64,000 nucleotides of DNA from Neodontobutis hainanensis (taxonomy: Eukaryota; Chordata; Actinopteri; Gobiiformes; Odontobutidae). The notes beneath the pieces are model-generated. The model was not told the origin of the DNA and did not search any database. It saw only the letters and a list, made by a program, of their open reading frames with translations. Shown here in pieces: positions 46,801 through 57,795 of the stretch. The stretch lies in assembly GCA_024349245.1 (NCBI GenBank), contig JALDNG010000104.1, positions 479,501-543,500 of the forward strand, in the 5' to 3' direction. Within the stretch, counting starts at the first letter, position 1, and the number at the start of each line of letters is the position of its first letter. A program made the translations under genes and the position numbers.

Positions 46801-48195
46801 CCGCTTCTATTAAAAGGCAACACACTGTTGCTTGCAGGGGGCTCTCTACAATCCTCCCCCCTTTCTGGTCCTCAGGCCCCTGGTTTTAAGGTATAGAGAG
46901 GCCGATTGACAATTCTAGGCTTTGGTGGTGTCCACCATCCAATGTGCTAAGGCACCTTCCTTGCTGTCATTCAGCGAGGAGAGGGGCCTGGTTTCACCTT
47001 TGGATTAACACAGCTTTTTAACCAAAAGTTATCACCGCAACTTTTCGGTCGAGGGTGATCGGGATTTATCCTCTCTCATAAACACATTGCCAGCAGGTGG
47101 ACGGCTACGAATGCTGTGCCCTGTCTGGGCCCTGCGCTGCTATGTTTGTTATTGATCTGTGTTGAAGTTTGTTGTCTTGCTAGATATTAAGTTTGATAGA
47201 CACCCTATGCTCTGTAAGTTTTTATGGAATCCTTGAATCTGACTCCCTCGAATACTCAAGTGCAAACTCTATGGTATTGAGAGGATAACCGATTACAATA
47301 AGGGGTAAAGAGTCTAAACATAACTGGTCTAGGAAGTACAGGATTTAATCCAGATAAATACCACACATCCTAATACACCATATTCAAAATCTGGCCTGAC
47401 TATAAATGTTGGTTTAATGGTGCGAGATATGCACGGAAAACTTGAGTTGACTCTTTTTTGAGACCTTGAAAGGTGAGATTTGAGTCTGGAGTAACAGGAC
47501 GATATTGGAAAAAATGTAGGCCGGCATAGAATTGTTACTGTGAGAAGAAAAAGCCCACAAGAATGAAGGGGCTTATACTGAGAATAATATAAAGTTGACC
47601 TAAAGAGTTAAAGAAAAGTTGTGTAGGAGAATGAATGTGTTATGAATGGGCCATTGTTGGATGGAGAATGGGTCTAAAAATGTAAACCAGAACAAGGGTT
47701 TAATGGTTTTTGCATGTATATAATTTTAAAGATTTAGTTGGAAAGCAGTGACTTCCATGATGACAACATTAGAATGAAAAGTAGCTTCCAAAAGCTATTT
47801 TTCTAGGGTTCCTATGTAACGGAAAAATGAAAAGCCAGATTGAGATAACAGAAGCAGAGAAGAGATTTTGAAAGAAGTATACACATGTACAGTATTTCAA
47901 AACACTAATGATATGTATTTTTATAAATGCTCTCTGTTTTCCTCCCTCCCTTCGGACGCCAGTGCTCTCCAAACTTCCTCTTCCCTCCCCTTCGCACCTG
48001 CTCCTTTTCGGCTAAAAGAAGCTGCAGACCAACACGGAAGCGGTAAGATAAAAGTATTCAGACAAACGTTTATTTAAATTTTATGTTTTGAGATAGACCA
48101 AAAAGGTATTTGTAAATTGTATTTTGGAAATTGTATGAAATCTGAAATTATTATATAAGCCGTTTATCTGCAGCAGGGTCTGGTTTGCTGGGTAC
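46801..48195. other. Noncoding, GC-richer left part
   Basis: 46801-47160 is GC-rich and repeat-like without a recognised domain. On the minus strand it contains the purine tract noted under the previous entry. 47160-48195 is AT-rich. A pyrimidine-rich stretch at 47930-48040 ends in GCGGTAAGAT, a possible splice donor without other support. Confidence 0.35.
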
Positions 48196-48470
48196 GTCAT
48201 ACACAGTTTTCTTTTTGCAAAAATTTATGTGACGTTAGCCAAGGGTCTTTTGGCACATTGTAAGGCAGTTTAATGGATGGCCTTCCTTCGTTGACATCCG
48301 TGGTAAAGACATAGTCATAACACGTTTTGGACCAGCTCGCGCCATTGAACAATACATATGCTAAAACCGAGAGGTCATTTATTTCTGCTCTCGCCTCAGT
48401 TTTGAAAAACCATTAAAGTATAAAAACGATGAAAATGCTCCGGTGTCCGCTCTACTGCTAGCCATGTTAA
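48196..48470 (-). pseudogene. Unidentified coding relic
   Basis: On the minus strand, about 51 codons are open from roughly 48382 to 48227. They include YVLFNGASWSKTCYDYVFTT and RPSIKLPYNVPKDPWLTSHK. Composition and codon texture look coding. An ATG at about 48464 (MASSRADTGAFSS) lies upstream in another frame with a stop between. No family is recognised; a transposon gene or host exon are both possible. Confidence 0.35.
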
Positions 48471-49789
48471 CTAGCAGCACTGACATGGTTTCCCTGTTAA
48501 CAACCGGCTGTGTAGTGTTGCCTTTTTTTGCTTAACGTCCGGTGTTTCTCTGATTGGTTAACATTCCTCTTATAAACCCTGCCCTTGAAATCAGATGCAA
48601 GCAACAGGGTACCAGACTAACCTCTTCGTATAGACTAGGAAAAGAGTGAGTTCCGGCTGGCAAAGGCTACACATGTACATAATCGTTATGCTAAATTATT
48701 TATTATGGTCGTTTTTGGGATGAATAAATTAATTAAGATTTAAACATTACTCACACAACTTTTTATTGAGCCAAATGCCTTTAAGACAAATACTGTTCTG
48801 GGAGCTTGAGCTTTGTTTCTTTATTTTTCATGTTCTAACCATTAATTCTGGGCTCTTTTGTAGATTAGCTCACTGGAGACATTGAATAAAGGGTAAATTT
48901 TGGAATTAAGTTGTTTCTTCCAGAGTGAGAGCTGAGACGGTTAGCCCTATCTTTGTCTTTGCAAATCTCGTGTTTAATATACATTTTCTGTGCACTTGAG
49001 CCACTTTGTTTAATTAAAGTCCATTACATGAATTGGGGTGATCCGAGTACAAAGGAGAAAAACGCTTTATTCCTAAATGCCACTGGTGTCAGCCAAGGAT
49101 ATGGGTACGAGTTAAACTTTGAAATGTTGTTTCTCATTTGTTGCTTGTAGCAGCCCCTCTTCTACACACAGCTTTGTCCTTCAGCGGGATGCTACACAGA
49201 GGCAGTACAAATCTAATTTTAATGTGTACACATGGATTTTCTCTCCATGGATTCACTCCACTTAGACATTTTGCTGTTAGTTTACAAATGATTATTTAAA
49301 TTCCGACATACTATGTTGCGCTACGAATTAGTGTAAAGTTTGTTGACATATCTCAAAACTTTATTTCTTCCAAATAGATTCTCGGTTGCAAGAACTATTC
49401 ACTGGGTAGACTATAAGATATGGTGTACAGTAAAGTTTATCAGTTTCATATTCATAGCATGGAATCTTTAATTTAAAACCCTTAGAGCAAACAAGTACTA
49501 AATCATGCTCTGTGGAGAGTGAAGGACTGGACTGACAGCACAACATGTAATATTAAATATGAGCTCACAGTCCAACAAGTAAAATCCACTGACTAATGCC
49601 ATTTAAGATTCAAGCTTGTGGTAATTTAATACAATTTTTGGGGGAATTAGAAAAAAATCTAGAAAATACACAAACTGGTGCAATGGTGGAGAATTGGAAT
49701 TTTACAATGTTCTGACTTAGATGGGTGTTAAAATTTATTTTGATATTATTATTTTTTTTCTCTCAACCGTTAGTCCGGTTAGGGGCCCT
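48471..49789. other. Noncoding
   Basis: No gene supported. AT-rich on the right. Confidence 0.35.
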
Positions 49790-49965
49790 GGGTAACTGGA
49801 GCCTGTCCCAGCAACTTTGTGCCTTAGGCGGGACAATGGCCAGTTAGTCGCAGGGCTGACATTTAGAGACAGACACTGACATACAACCATTCACTCTAAC
49901 ATTCATTCACTAGGGACACTTTAGAGTTGCCAATTGACCCGTACATGTATGTGTTTGTGTCCCCA
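49790..49965. repeat. Dispersed repeat fragment (copy 2)
   Basis: GCCTGTCCCAGCAACTTTGT, TGGCCAGTTAGTCGCAGGGC, CATTCACTCTAACATTCATT and GTTGCCAATTGACCCGTACA follow the same order as 15198-15345 and extend it to the left. This is a common teleost LINE-tail type repeat. Confidence 0.65.
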
Positions 49966-50274
49966 TATTTTTATATTAACATTAACATCTCATATGGGAT
50001 GCTATATTTTACTCTTCATTTCTCATATTTATTAATTTCAACATAAAGTCACTCTTATCTGTACTTGAGTTTTTGTTTTATTTTGCTTTTTTGATATAAA
50101 ATGGCTTAACTTTTTGAATATCAATGTATCATGCAGCAGTGTAAAGAAATAAAAAGGAAAATGTATGGATGTTGAAATTTATTTATTTTTCATGTCTGAT
50201 AGGTCTGTTTTAAGGCATGTATTGGGTATTATGACTCATTTGGAATAAAAAGTATGCTAGCACGTCATAAGCTA
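49966..50274. other. Noncoding, AT-rich
   Basis: Nothing recognised. Confidence 0.4.
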
Positions 50275-50420
50275 AAGTTTGGCGCCGTCGTTAGCGCGCC
50301 TGCCTCTCAGCAAAAAGGTGCAGAGTTTGGATCCCTAGTTGGATGTGTGTGTTTGCATGTTCTCTCTTTGCTAGTTTCCCCCATCAACATCAAAAACATT
50401 CCAGTGTTGCTGCTGACTAG
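50275..50420 (+). repeat. SINE-like or LINE-derived repeat
   Basis: CGTTAGCGCGCCTGCCTCTC followed by GGTGCAGAGTTTGGATCCC and TTTGCATGTTCTCTCTTTG is a frequent teleost dispersed-repeat pattern with tRNA-like A and B box positions. It is degraded, so the family is uncertain. Confidence 0.5.
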
Positions 50421-50465
50421 AAAATTCCCCATAGGGGTAATAAAAAAATATTATAATAACCCTTA

Positions 50466-50602
50466 AATATTGCTCAGTTTAAAAAGTTTTCAAGCTTTTG
50501 AACACATCTAGATAATCTTGTTGAACACACAGATTGCAACAGCAATGATGCGAGATCCCTGTTTCCTCATAGACTTTGAAAGGCCATCAATGAGTTTGAT
50601 GC
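50466..50602 (+). pseudogene. Left half of an unidentified coding relic split by a LINE
   Basis: The frame at 50511-50576 reads DNLVEHTDCNSNDARSLFPH and so on, with in-frame TGA at 50499 and 50577. It continues KAINEFDA up to the LINE insertion point at 50602. After removal of the LINE and one copy of the 12-bp target duplication, the same frame continues at 53640-53744. No protein family is recognised. Confidence 0.35.
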
Positions 50603-50631
50603 CATCCATCCATCCATCCATCTTCTACCGC

Positions 50632-51144
50632 TTATCCGGGGCCGGGTCGCGGGGGCAGCAGTCTAAGCAGAGACGCCCAGACTTCCCTCTCCCCAGACAC
50701 TTCCTCCAGCTCTTCCGGGGGGATACCGCGGCGTTCCCAGGCCAGCCGAGAGACATAGTCCCTCCAGCGTGTCCTAGGTCTTCCCCGAGGTCTCCTCCCG
50801 GTGGGACATGCCCGGAACACCTCCCTAGGGAGGCGTCCGGGAGGCATCCGAAACAGATGCCCGAGCCACCTCAGCTGGCTCCTCTCGATGTGAAGGAGCA
50901 GCGGCTCTACTTTGAGCTCCTCCCGAGTGACCGAGCTCCTCACCCTATCTCTAAGGGAGCGCCCCGCCACTCTGCGGAGAAAGCTCATTTCGGCCGCCTG
51001 TATCCGGGATCTTGTTCTTTTGTTCATGACCCAAAGCTCATGACCATAGGTGAGAGTAGGAACGTAGATCGACTGGTAAATCGAGAGCTTTGCCTTACAG
51101 CTCAGCTCCTTCTTCACCACGACAGACCGGTACATCGACCGCAT
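50632..51144 (-). pseudogene. LINE ORF C-terminal domain
   Basis: In frame with the preceding RT if the TAG is ignored. It contains LSIYQSIYVPTLTYGHELWV, IQAAEMSFLRRVAGRSLRDR and the final CPTGRRPRGRPRTRWRDYVS, ending just before the untranslated tail. Its role in the group is not well defined. Confidence 0.85.
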
Positions 51145-51195
51145 TACTGCAGAAGCTGCACCGATCCGTCTGTCGATCTCACGCTCCTTCCTTCC

Positions 51196-51927
51196 CTAAC
51201 TTGTGAACAAGACCCCGAGATACTTAAACTCCTCCACTTGAGGCAGGAGCTCTCCACCAACCTGGAGGGGGCAAGCCACCCTTTTCCGACTGAGAACCAT
51301 GGTCTCAGACTTGGAGGTGTTGATCCTCATCCCAGCCGCTTCACACTCGGCTGCAAACCGCCCCAGTGAACATTGAAGGTCCTGGCTTGATGGAGCCAAC
51401 AGAACAACATCATCTGCAAAAAGCAGAGATGAAATCCTGTGGTCTCCAAACCAGACTCCCTCCGGCCCCTGGCTGCGCCTAGAAATCCTGTCCATAAAGA
51501 TAATGAACAGGACCGGTGACAAAGGGCAGCCCTGCCGGAGTCCAACATTCACCGGGAACAGGTCTGACTTACTGCCGGCAATGCGAACCAAGCTCCTGCT
51601 CCGGTCGTACAGGGACCGGACAGCCCTTAGCAAAGGGCCCCGGACTCCATACTCCCAGAGCACCCCCAACAGGGTGCCACGAGGGACACAGTCGAATGCC
51701 TTCTCCAGATCCACAAAGCACATGTGGACTGGTTGGGCAAACTCCCATAATCCCTCCAGCACCCTGGAGAGGGTATAGAGCTGGTCCAGTGTTCCACGAC
51801 CGGGACGAAAACCGCATTGTTCCTCCTGGATCTGAGGTTCGACTATCGGCCGCATTCTCCTCTCCAGTACCCTGGCATAGACTTTCCGGGGAGGCTGAGG
51901 AGTGTGATCCCTCTGTAGTTGGAACAC
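51196..51927 (-). pseudogene. LINE reverse transcriptase core
   Basis: This continues the previous frame after a frameshift near 51890. It shows EEQCGFRPGRGTLDQLYTL, FVDLEKAFDCVPRG (RT motif A with D), GLRQGCPLSPVLFIIFMD and the catalytic LLFADDVVLLAP, then KYLGVLFTS. It ends in TAG at 51196, where GAG would be expected from the following reading frame. All visible RT catalytic aspartates are intact. Confidence 0.9.
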
Positions 51928-53474
51928 ACCCTCTGGTCCCCCTTCTTAAAAAGAGGGACCACCACCCCGGTCTGCCAGTCCAGAGGTACTGTCTCCAAAC
52001 GCCATGCGATGTTGCAGAGGCGTGTCAGCCTAGACAGCCCCACAACATCCAGAGACTTGAGGTACTCAGGGCGTACCTCATCCACCCCCGGTGCCTTGCC
52101 ACCGAGGAGCTTCCCAACTATCTCAGTGACTTCAGCCCGAGTGATGGACGAGTCCACATCTGAGCCCTCGGCCTCTGCTTCCTCAGTGGAAGACGTGACG
52201 GTGGGGTTGAGGAGCTCCTCGAAGTATTCCTTCCACCGTCCAACAATATCCCCAGTTGAGGTCAGCAGATTCCCACCTCCACTGTAAACAGTGTTGGCAG
52301 GGCACTGCTTCCCCCTCCTGAGGTGCCGGACGGTTTGCCAGAATTTCTTCGAGGCCGACCGATAGTCTTTTTCCATGGCCTCACCGAACTCCTCCCAGAC
52401 CCGAGTTTTTGTCTCCACAACCACCCGTGCTGCAGCTCGCTTGGCCTGCCGATACCTATCAGCTGCCTCAGGAGTCCCACAAGCCAACCAGGCTCGATAG
52501 GTCTCCTTCTTTAGCTTGATGGCCTCCCTTACTTCCGGTGTCCACCACCGGGTTCGGGGATTGCCGGCACGACAGGCACCGGAGACTTTGCGGCCACAGC
52601 TTTGAGTGGCTGCGTCGACAATGGAGGTGGAAAACATGGTCCACTCGGACTCAATGTCTTCAGTCTCCCTCGGAATCTGGTCGAAGCTCTGTCGGAGGTG
52701 GGAGTTGAAGATCTCTCTGACAGGGGACTCGGCCAAACGTTCCCAACAGACCCTCACAGTACGTTTGGGTCTGCCGAGTCTGTCCGACCTTCTCCCCCGC
52801 CATCGGATCCAACTCACCACCAGGTGGTGATCAGTTGACAGCTCCGCCCCTCTCTTCACCCAAGTGTCCAAGACATACGGCCGGAGGTCAGATGAAACAA
52901 CTACAAAGTCGATCATCGACCTCCGGCCTAGGGTGTCCTGGTGCCACGTGCACTGATAGACACCCTTATGCTTGAACATGGTGTTCGTTATGGACAAACT
53001 GTTGCTAGCACAGAAGTCCAATAACAGAACACCACTCGGGTTCAGATCAGGGGGGCCGTTCCTCCCAATCACGCCCCTCCAGGTGTCACTGTCGCTACCC
53101 ACGTGGCGTTGAAGTCCCCAGTAGAGCGAAGGAGTCCCGGTTGGAGCACTTTCCAGCACCCCTCCCAGAGACTCCAAGAAGGCCGGGTACTCTGCACTGC
53201 CATTTGGCCCGTAAGCACAAACAATAGTGAGAGACCTATCCCCAACCCGAAGGCGCAGGGAAGCGACCCTCTCGTTCACCGGGGTGAACTCCAACACATG
53301 GCGGCTGAGCCGGGGGGCAATGAGCAAACCCACACCAGCCCGCCGCCTCTCACTGCAGGCAACTCCAGAGTAGTGGAGAGTCCAGCCTCTCTCGAGAATT
53401 TGGGTTCCAGAGTCCAAGCTGTGCGTGGAGCTGAGCCCGACTATCTCTAGTCGGTATCTCTCAACCTCACGCAC
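51843..53474 (-). pseudogene. LINE endonuclease and N-terminal reverse transcriptase
   Basis: A 543-codon frame (the coding sequence begins further upstream without an ATG in this copy). The endonuclease covers about residues 1-225: VERYRLEIVGLSSTHSLDSG, IVCAYGPNGSAEYPAFLESL, RRSMIDFVVVSS and the catalytic STDHHLVVS. Between residues 110 and 135 the sequence is shifted by a pair of compensating indels: the motif GDFNA can be read only in the next frame (near 53112), so the usual catalytic D and N are lost in this frame. RT motif 0/1 follows near the end (GKAPGVDEVRPEYLKSL, SNYRGITLLSLPGK), and the frame then runs out after a frameshift. Confidence 0.88.
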
Positions 53475-53638
53475 AAGCTCAGGCTCCTTACCCGCCAGCG
53501 AGGTGACATTCCATGTCCCTAGAGCCAGATTCTGTGTCCAGGGATTGGGTCGTCAAGGCTCCCGCCTTCGACTGCCACCCAATCCACATTGCACCGGCCC
53601 CTTGCGGTTCCTCCTGCAGGTGGTGGGCCCACGGGAGG

Positions 53639-53744
53639 TGAGTTTGATGCACGTGTGAAAAAACTTGCAAAAGAAAATGACATCGTCAAAGATCAAAAGA
53701 CCTTTGCTGAAGCTCTCACTTTTTTCACTCGGAACCTATATTGA
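53639..53744 (+). pseudogene. Right half of the coding relic split by the LINE
   Basis: It begins in the target duplication (EFDA) and stays open for 34 codons: RVKKLAKENDIVKDQKTFAE, then ALTFFTRNLY and TGA at 53742. AATAAATG near 53796 and a 16-base A run at about 53925 follow, which could be the 3' end of a retrotransposed copy. No family is recognised. Confidence 0.4.
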
Positions 53745-54530
53745 TGTACGGGCCGTGTTGTGCTGTCGTCAATGTGAGCAGTGTGGTATTAAAAATAAAT
53801 GAAGTTACAAGGTTAAGACTGGATGTGTACATACAAGATAACCCACCTGTTATCACTGAGTTCAAGCATTACACCTCGTCTTCCACAATATCTAATGAAG
53901 ATATATGGATTTCTAAAAACTAATTTAAAAAAAAAAAAAAACAGACTCTGCTCATATCTTTTATGGAGCGAGGATGGAGAATGAAGCGAGTGAGCCCCAT
54001 GTTTAAGCATGTGAAGGACAGCTGTAGTTATGTAGCCTGTGTTCTAAGTCCTCATGTCCTTATTATGAAAATGGGCTTCCATTTATACGAGCGTGTATAC
54101 AGTCACTAGTTTTTCAAAGAGTAAAACCATCCAAAACGAGGACGCGTTCGGCTTTACTCACCTTTACGCTCCTGATCTGTGCACAGACTACTTTCCGCAG
54201 TATATTGAATGCTGTGAGGTTTGGGCTATCCCATAGTTTTTTATCTAGTCATCTATCTAAAGGCTAGTTCTCGTTTCAGGTTATGCCCTGTTTTACATTT
54301 ATACACTGCTATTGCTCATAATTTTCCTTTATTTCAAAACACATACATAACAAGTCCCTTGTGTTCCTTGTGAACGCTTCCATAAATATATATGACTAGT
54401 GAGAGTCTGACGGTGTCTCTACCTGATTCTCTATCTCCTCCATTTATATTCTATTTAAGGTACATTTATTTAGTTCATTGTTCAGAAATGATGCGCATCA
54501 TTGACTCATGTAAAACAACCATCCATTTTC
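53745..54530. other. Noncoding, AT-rich
   Basis: Includes the poly(A) run near 53925-53941. Nothing else recognised. Confidence 0.4.
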
Positions 54531-54700
54531 TTCTGCTTATCCGGAGAGGATGGCTCTTCTCGATGTAGAGGAGCAGCAGCCACCTGTATCCGGGATGTTG
54601 TCCTTTGGGTCATAACCCAAAGTTCATGACCATAGGTGAGAATAGGAACATAGATTGACTGGTAAATAGAGAACTTTGCCTTACAGCTTAGCTACTTATG
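54531..54700 (-). repeat. Internally deleted 3' fragment of the same RTE-like LINE
   Basis: Short segments match 50630-51110 in order but with gaps: CTTCTGCTTATCCGG, then CTCTTCTCGATGTAGAGGAG, then CACCTGTATCCGGGATGTTG and TTCATGACCATAGGTGAGA through TTTGCCTTACAGCTTAGCT. At least two internal deletions (about 240 bp and about 85 bp) are needed. It lies only 0.9 kb from the large copy and in the same orientation. Confidence 0.8.
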
Positions 54701-56728
54701 CTTGTGTAAAACAATGTATAATAATACTTGCTGTTATTCATTAAAAACATGTTATTTTCATTTATATCTACATGTCCCTTGAGTTTAAAGTGGAAATTAG
54801 CCGTTAAAACATTACCAAATACAGATTGTGCTTCTACTTCTGGCATTTGTATATTGACTTGTCAATAAAAATAAAATAAAAACTCCACCCATTTATTCCA
54901 TGTCTAGTATTTCTTTAAATGATGCACCAGCTCTTGGCCCGTCCTGCAAATGAGTGCCACCTGCCAAGCACTTTGCGTTTAAATGATTGCTTTCAGGAAA
55001 TTAAATTAAAACCACTGATAGAATATTTTTTATTCTTATAATGTTTAGAGTTACTGGGGCTTATAGTTCTCTTCAGGTCATGTCAAATTCATGTCATGTC
55101 CTTCGTGCTAATCCAAGCATGAAGTAGACATAACTAGACTGAGACATGGCTTGTCATGGGACTTCTGCTCCTGGACCATTGTGGCTTGGGGGGTGTGGGT
55201 ATGTAAGAGACGTCTCCCACCAAGGCCTTCACTGCAGTCATATAAAGTCTTATGTTTTGTTTACCTCCCGCTGTACCATTTGCTACATGTGTGTCTGCTT
55301 TGCTTCCTCTTGCAAGAACCTGGCCATTGTTTGTTAAATTATAATCTGTCTATGTGTCGCTCTAGATAAATATAAGGACATAAAGTATTCTTATAACAAC
55401 CACATACTAGTCATTGTTATCAAAATGATTGCAATTTCTTGTATAAAAGTGCAGTGAGTATCCGGTGTGATACCATATATTTTAACAGGTGTCCCGTCAA
55501 AGAAGCAGCTGGTAGGGGCTTTGAGGGACAGAATGTTACATGTCCCCCAGCTGTGCACCACCTTCTACCGCATTTCCCCTAAAACGATGAGGAGAATGAC
55601 AGTGACTTCCCTCTCAGGTGTTATCTGAAGCAGCACACCTGGCTCCTTCTAACACGCTGCAACACCACTGAAGTTTCATCTGCTGTCCCTAATATCCACT
55701 TTTCTATGTAACCCCTGCTAGAAAAGGCCACATCATATCATACAGCAACTGTCTCTTTTACAGAGTATTTAGGGCTGAATATTTCCGCTTTTAAAGTACT
55801 GCTCAGAAACTAATCTTTCCCTGGCACAAAGCCAAAGCCACACATCAGTTCCTGCAGTTGGTTTATCTATAAAGTCCCCAGAGTTAAGTAAAATCCTGTT
55901 GATTTCTGAATTTGACATCAATATACGGCCTTTTTTTTAAACAGTCAGACCACAACCAATTTATTTATTTAATTATAAAGACACTTTTTATCACCCTGGT
56001 CATTTTATTTGTTCTGTGGGTTTGATGCAGCATCCATAAAAAGGTAGACAAGAAACCTCTTATTTGTGCTATGGTACCAAACCACTTTAAGCAAGCAAAA
56101 CCCCAAACACAGGAAGGAAGTTCAAACCAGGTTTATTGCCATTAAACTGTACAAATCAAAATCCAGGAACCGAGGTAGTAACAAGGCCAGGGCCCGAGCA
56201 AATAAATGTCCAGAAAGAAAACTGAGTAGGGGACATTTCACGATAAAACCCAGGAAACCAAATACAACCTTGAAACAAAAATCAGACAATAATGAAACAT
56301 GACATCAGATACAAACACAAAACAGACTAACACACCAGGCAGGGATCCTGATACTTAGTGCACACCGAACATGCACATGAAGAGCATTATAGTCCATCAA
56401 CAACACAAACAGTGGAGCAGAGCAAACATTCAAATAAAAAAGAAAGGTTGAGCATTGCAGCCTTGATGTAACAATAATATACATAATTGATCAAATAAAA
56501 ATTCCAGATTTGAATCAATGTCTGTCACTCTATTAATAAAAACTAAACAAAAAAATTGGTTGTTTTTGTTTTTGCCACTGTCACTCAGAATGAGAGTTGT
56601 CATAGGGTAGTATTGGAGGCACACATTGGAGGCACACATTGGTGACGTAAGGAATCAACTCTGTTAATTGCATTCTGTCAAGTTCTAATTACAATTACAA
56701 TAAATTTCCATATTTCCAGTTATAGCAA
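54701..56728. other. Noncoding
   Basis: No gene supported. 55480-55700 is GC-richer and unassigned. 56060-56360 (with CCAGGTTTATTGCCATT) could be degraded minus-strand LTR sequence. A 16-bp duplication GGAGGCACACATT(GG) lies near 56615-56642. Confidence 0.35.
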
Positions 56729-57253
56729 GTGCTACTTGACATAAACAAAAGCTTGTCAGTGAGTGGCTATATTTGTTTGGCTGTTTTTTTTGTTTTGTTT
56801 TTCGGGCGTTGTTGGGGTTCTCTGTGGACAGCAGGCCAGCAGCTGAGCCTCTCCGATAAGCTCCGAGCCAGAGACAAGAAGGGGGGCACCAAAACAGATG
56901 AGGAGAAAAAAGATTGGGCCAACAGTGCTGTGTTACTGAAAGGGCTCTATTTCACAGGAAAAGGCAGGAAGGATGGGGTTGTTGTGGACAGTGTCAGAAT
57001 GGCAATGTGGGATTGCACTGGTGGCTCAGATAAAAGGCACAATGCAGCATTAGGATACGGCCTGTGGGAGCTTTTCACAGAGAATGGGGGGCAAAGTTGC
57101 AAAAGCATGTCGGTGACTGTAGCCTTCGGTGCCGCACTGCAGGGGAAGGCAAGTTTGCTCGGTTTCACTCTGATGGTGGTGACAGCGAGCGGTGAATGCC
57201 GAGATCCACTCCGCTTACCCCTCCCCTCGATGCTTTGGCTCATGTTCTGTTGA
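56729..57253 (+). CDS. Unidentified 174-codon open frame
   Basis: The frame is open for 174 codons in a GC-richer block (56800-57250). It starts with a hydrophobic segment (YICLAVFFVLFFG), then a charged part (KLRARDKKGGTKTDEEKKDW), and later MSVTVAFGAALQGKASLLGF. No domain is recognised. The upstream codons are AT-rich repeats and probably not coding. The minus strand also has a 121-codon frame (56947-57312). The block could be an exon, an old retroelement piece or conserved noncoding DNA. Confidence 0.22.
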   Translation: MLLDINKSLSVSGYICLAVFFVLFFGRCWGSLWTAGQQLSLSDKLRARDKKGGTKTDEEKKDWANSAVLLKGLYFTGKGRKDGVVVDSVRMAMWDCTGGSDKRHNAALGYGLWELFTENGGQSCKSMSVTVAFGAALQGKASLLGFTLMVVTASGECRDPLRLPLPSMLWLMFC

Positions 57254-57726
57254 TGTTCAATGTGTTTCTTGAAGATGGTTTTCCTCTCACAACTGCGTAA
57301 AGCAGAAGTCATCAGTTATGCTGGTGTTTGCAATGTGCGGGTTAAGCAGTTTGTGGTCAAAAGTGGGAGCTGGAGGAAACACCTTAAGGTAATGATATAT
57401 AGGAATATAGTGAACAAAGCAGTAGAATGAGAATGTGTAAATTGAAGAAAATCAACTCTTTATTGTACAGACTTAGCCAGTGTACTGTACTTAGCTGCTC
57501 GTCAAATGTGACTTATCAAATGGCACATATTTACAAAGACCAGAATACAAATAACGCAGTAGCAATAGCGTTGAAATCAAGATTTTGATTACTTCTCCTA
57601 CACTACATCCAGTGTAATGTGCTTTTATTTAAAACAGTGATTAAAACACTTAACACATTAGTGCACCCTAGCTTTAAAGGTCTGCGCCTACTTATTAATT
57701 AATTAATAATTTTTATTTTGCCCTTA

Positions 57727-57795
<69 letters not shown>

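Larger units (their letters stand above)
50603..53638 (-). mobile_element. Nearly full-length RTE-like LINE (Rex3/Expander type)
   Basis: A 3.0-kb non-LTR retrotransposon on the minus strand, flanked by a perfect 12-bp duplication TGAGTTTGATGC (50591-50602 and 53639-53650). Its 3' end is a CATC run (GATG on the sense strand) at 50603-50620, the type of tail reported for Rex3-like RTE elements. One long ORF encodes endonuclease, reverse transcriptase and a C-terminal domain. It is broken by a compensated frameshift near 53100, a frameshift near 51890 and a stop near 51196. The 5' untranslated leader seen in 26196-26940 and 63779-64000 is absent, so the 5' end is slightly truncated. Confidence 0.9.

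Noticed and set aside
50518..51369. 283-codon plus-strand frame
   Set aside because: It is antisense to the LINE ORF, which has clear endonuclease and RT motifs on the minus strand. The other plus-strand frames at 51516-52838 are rejected for the same reason.
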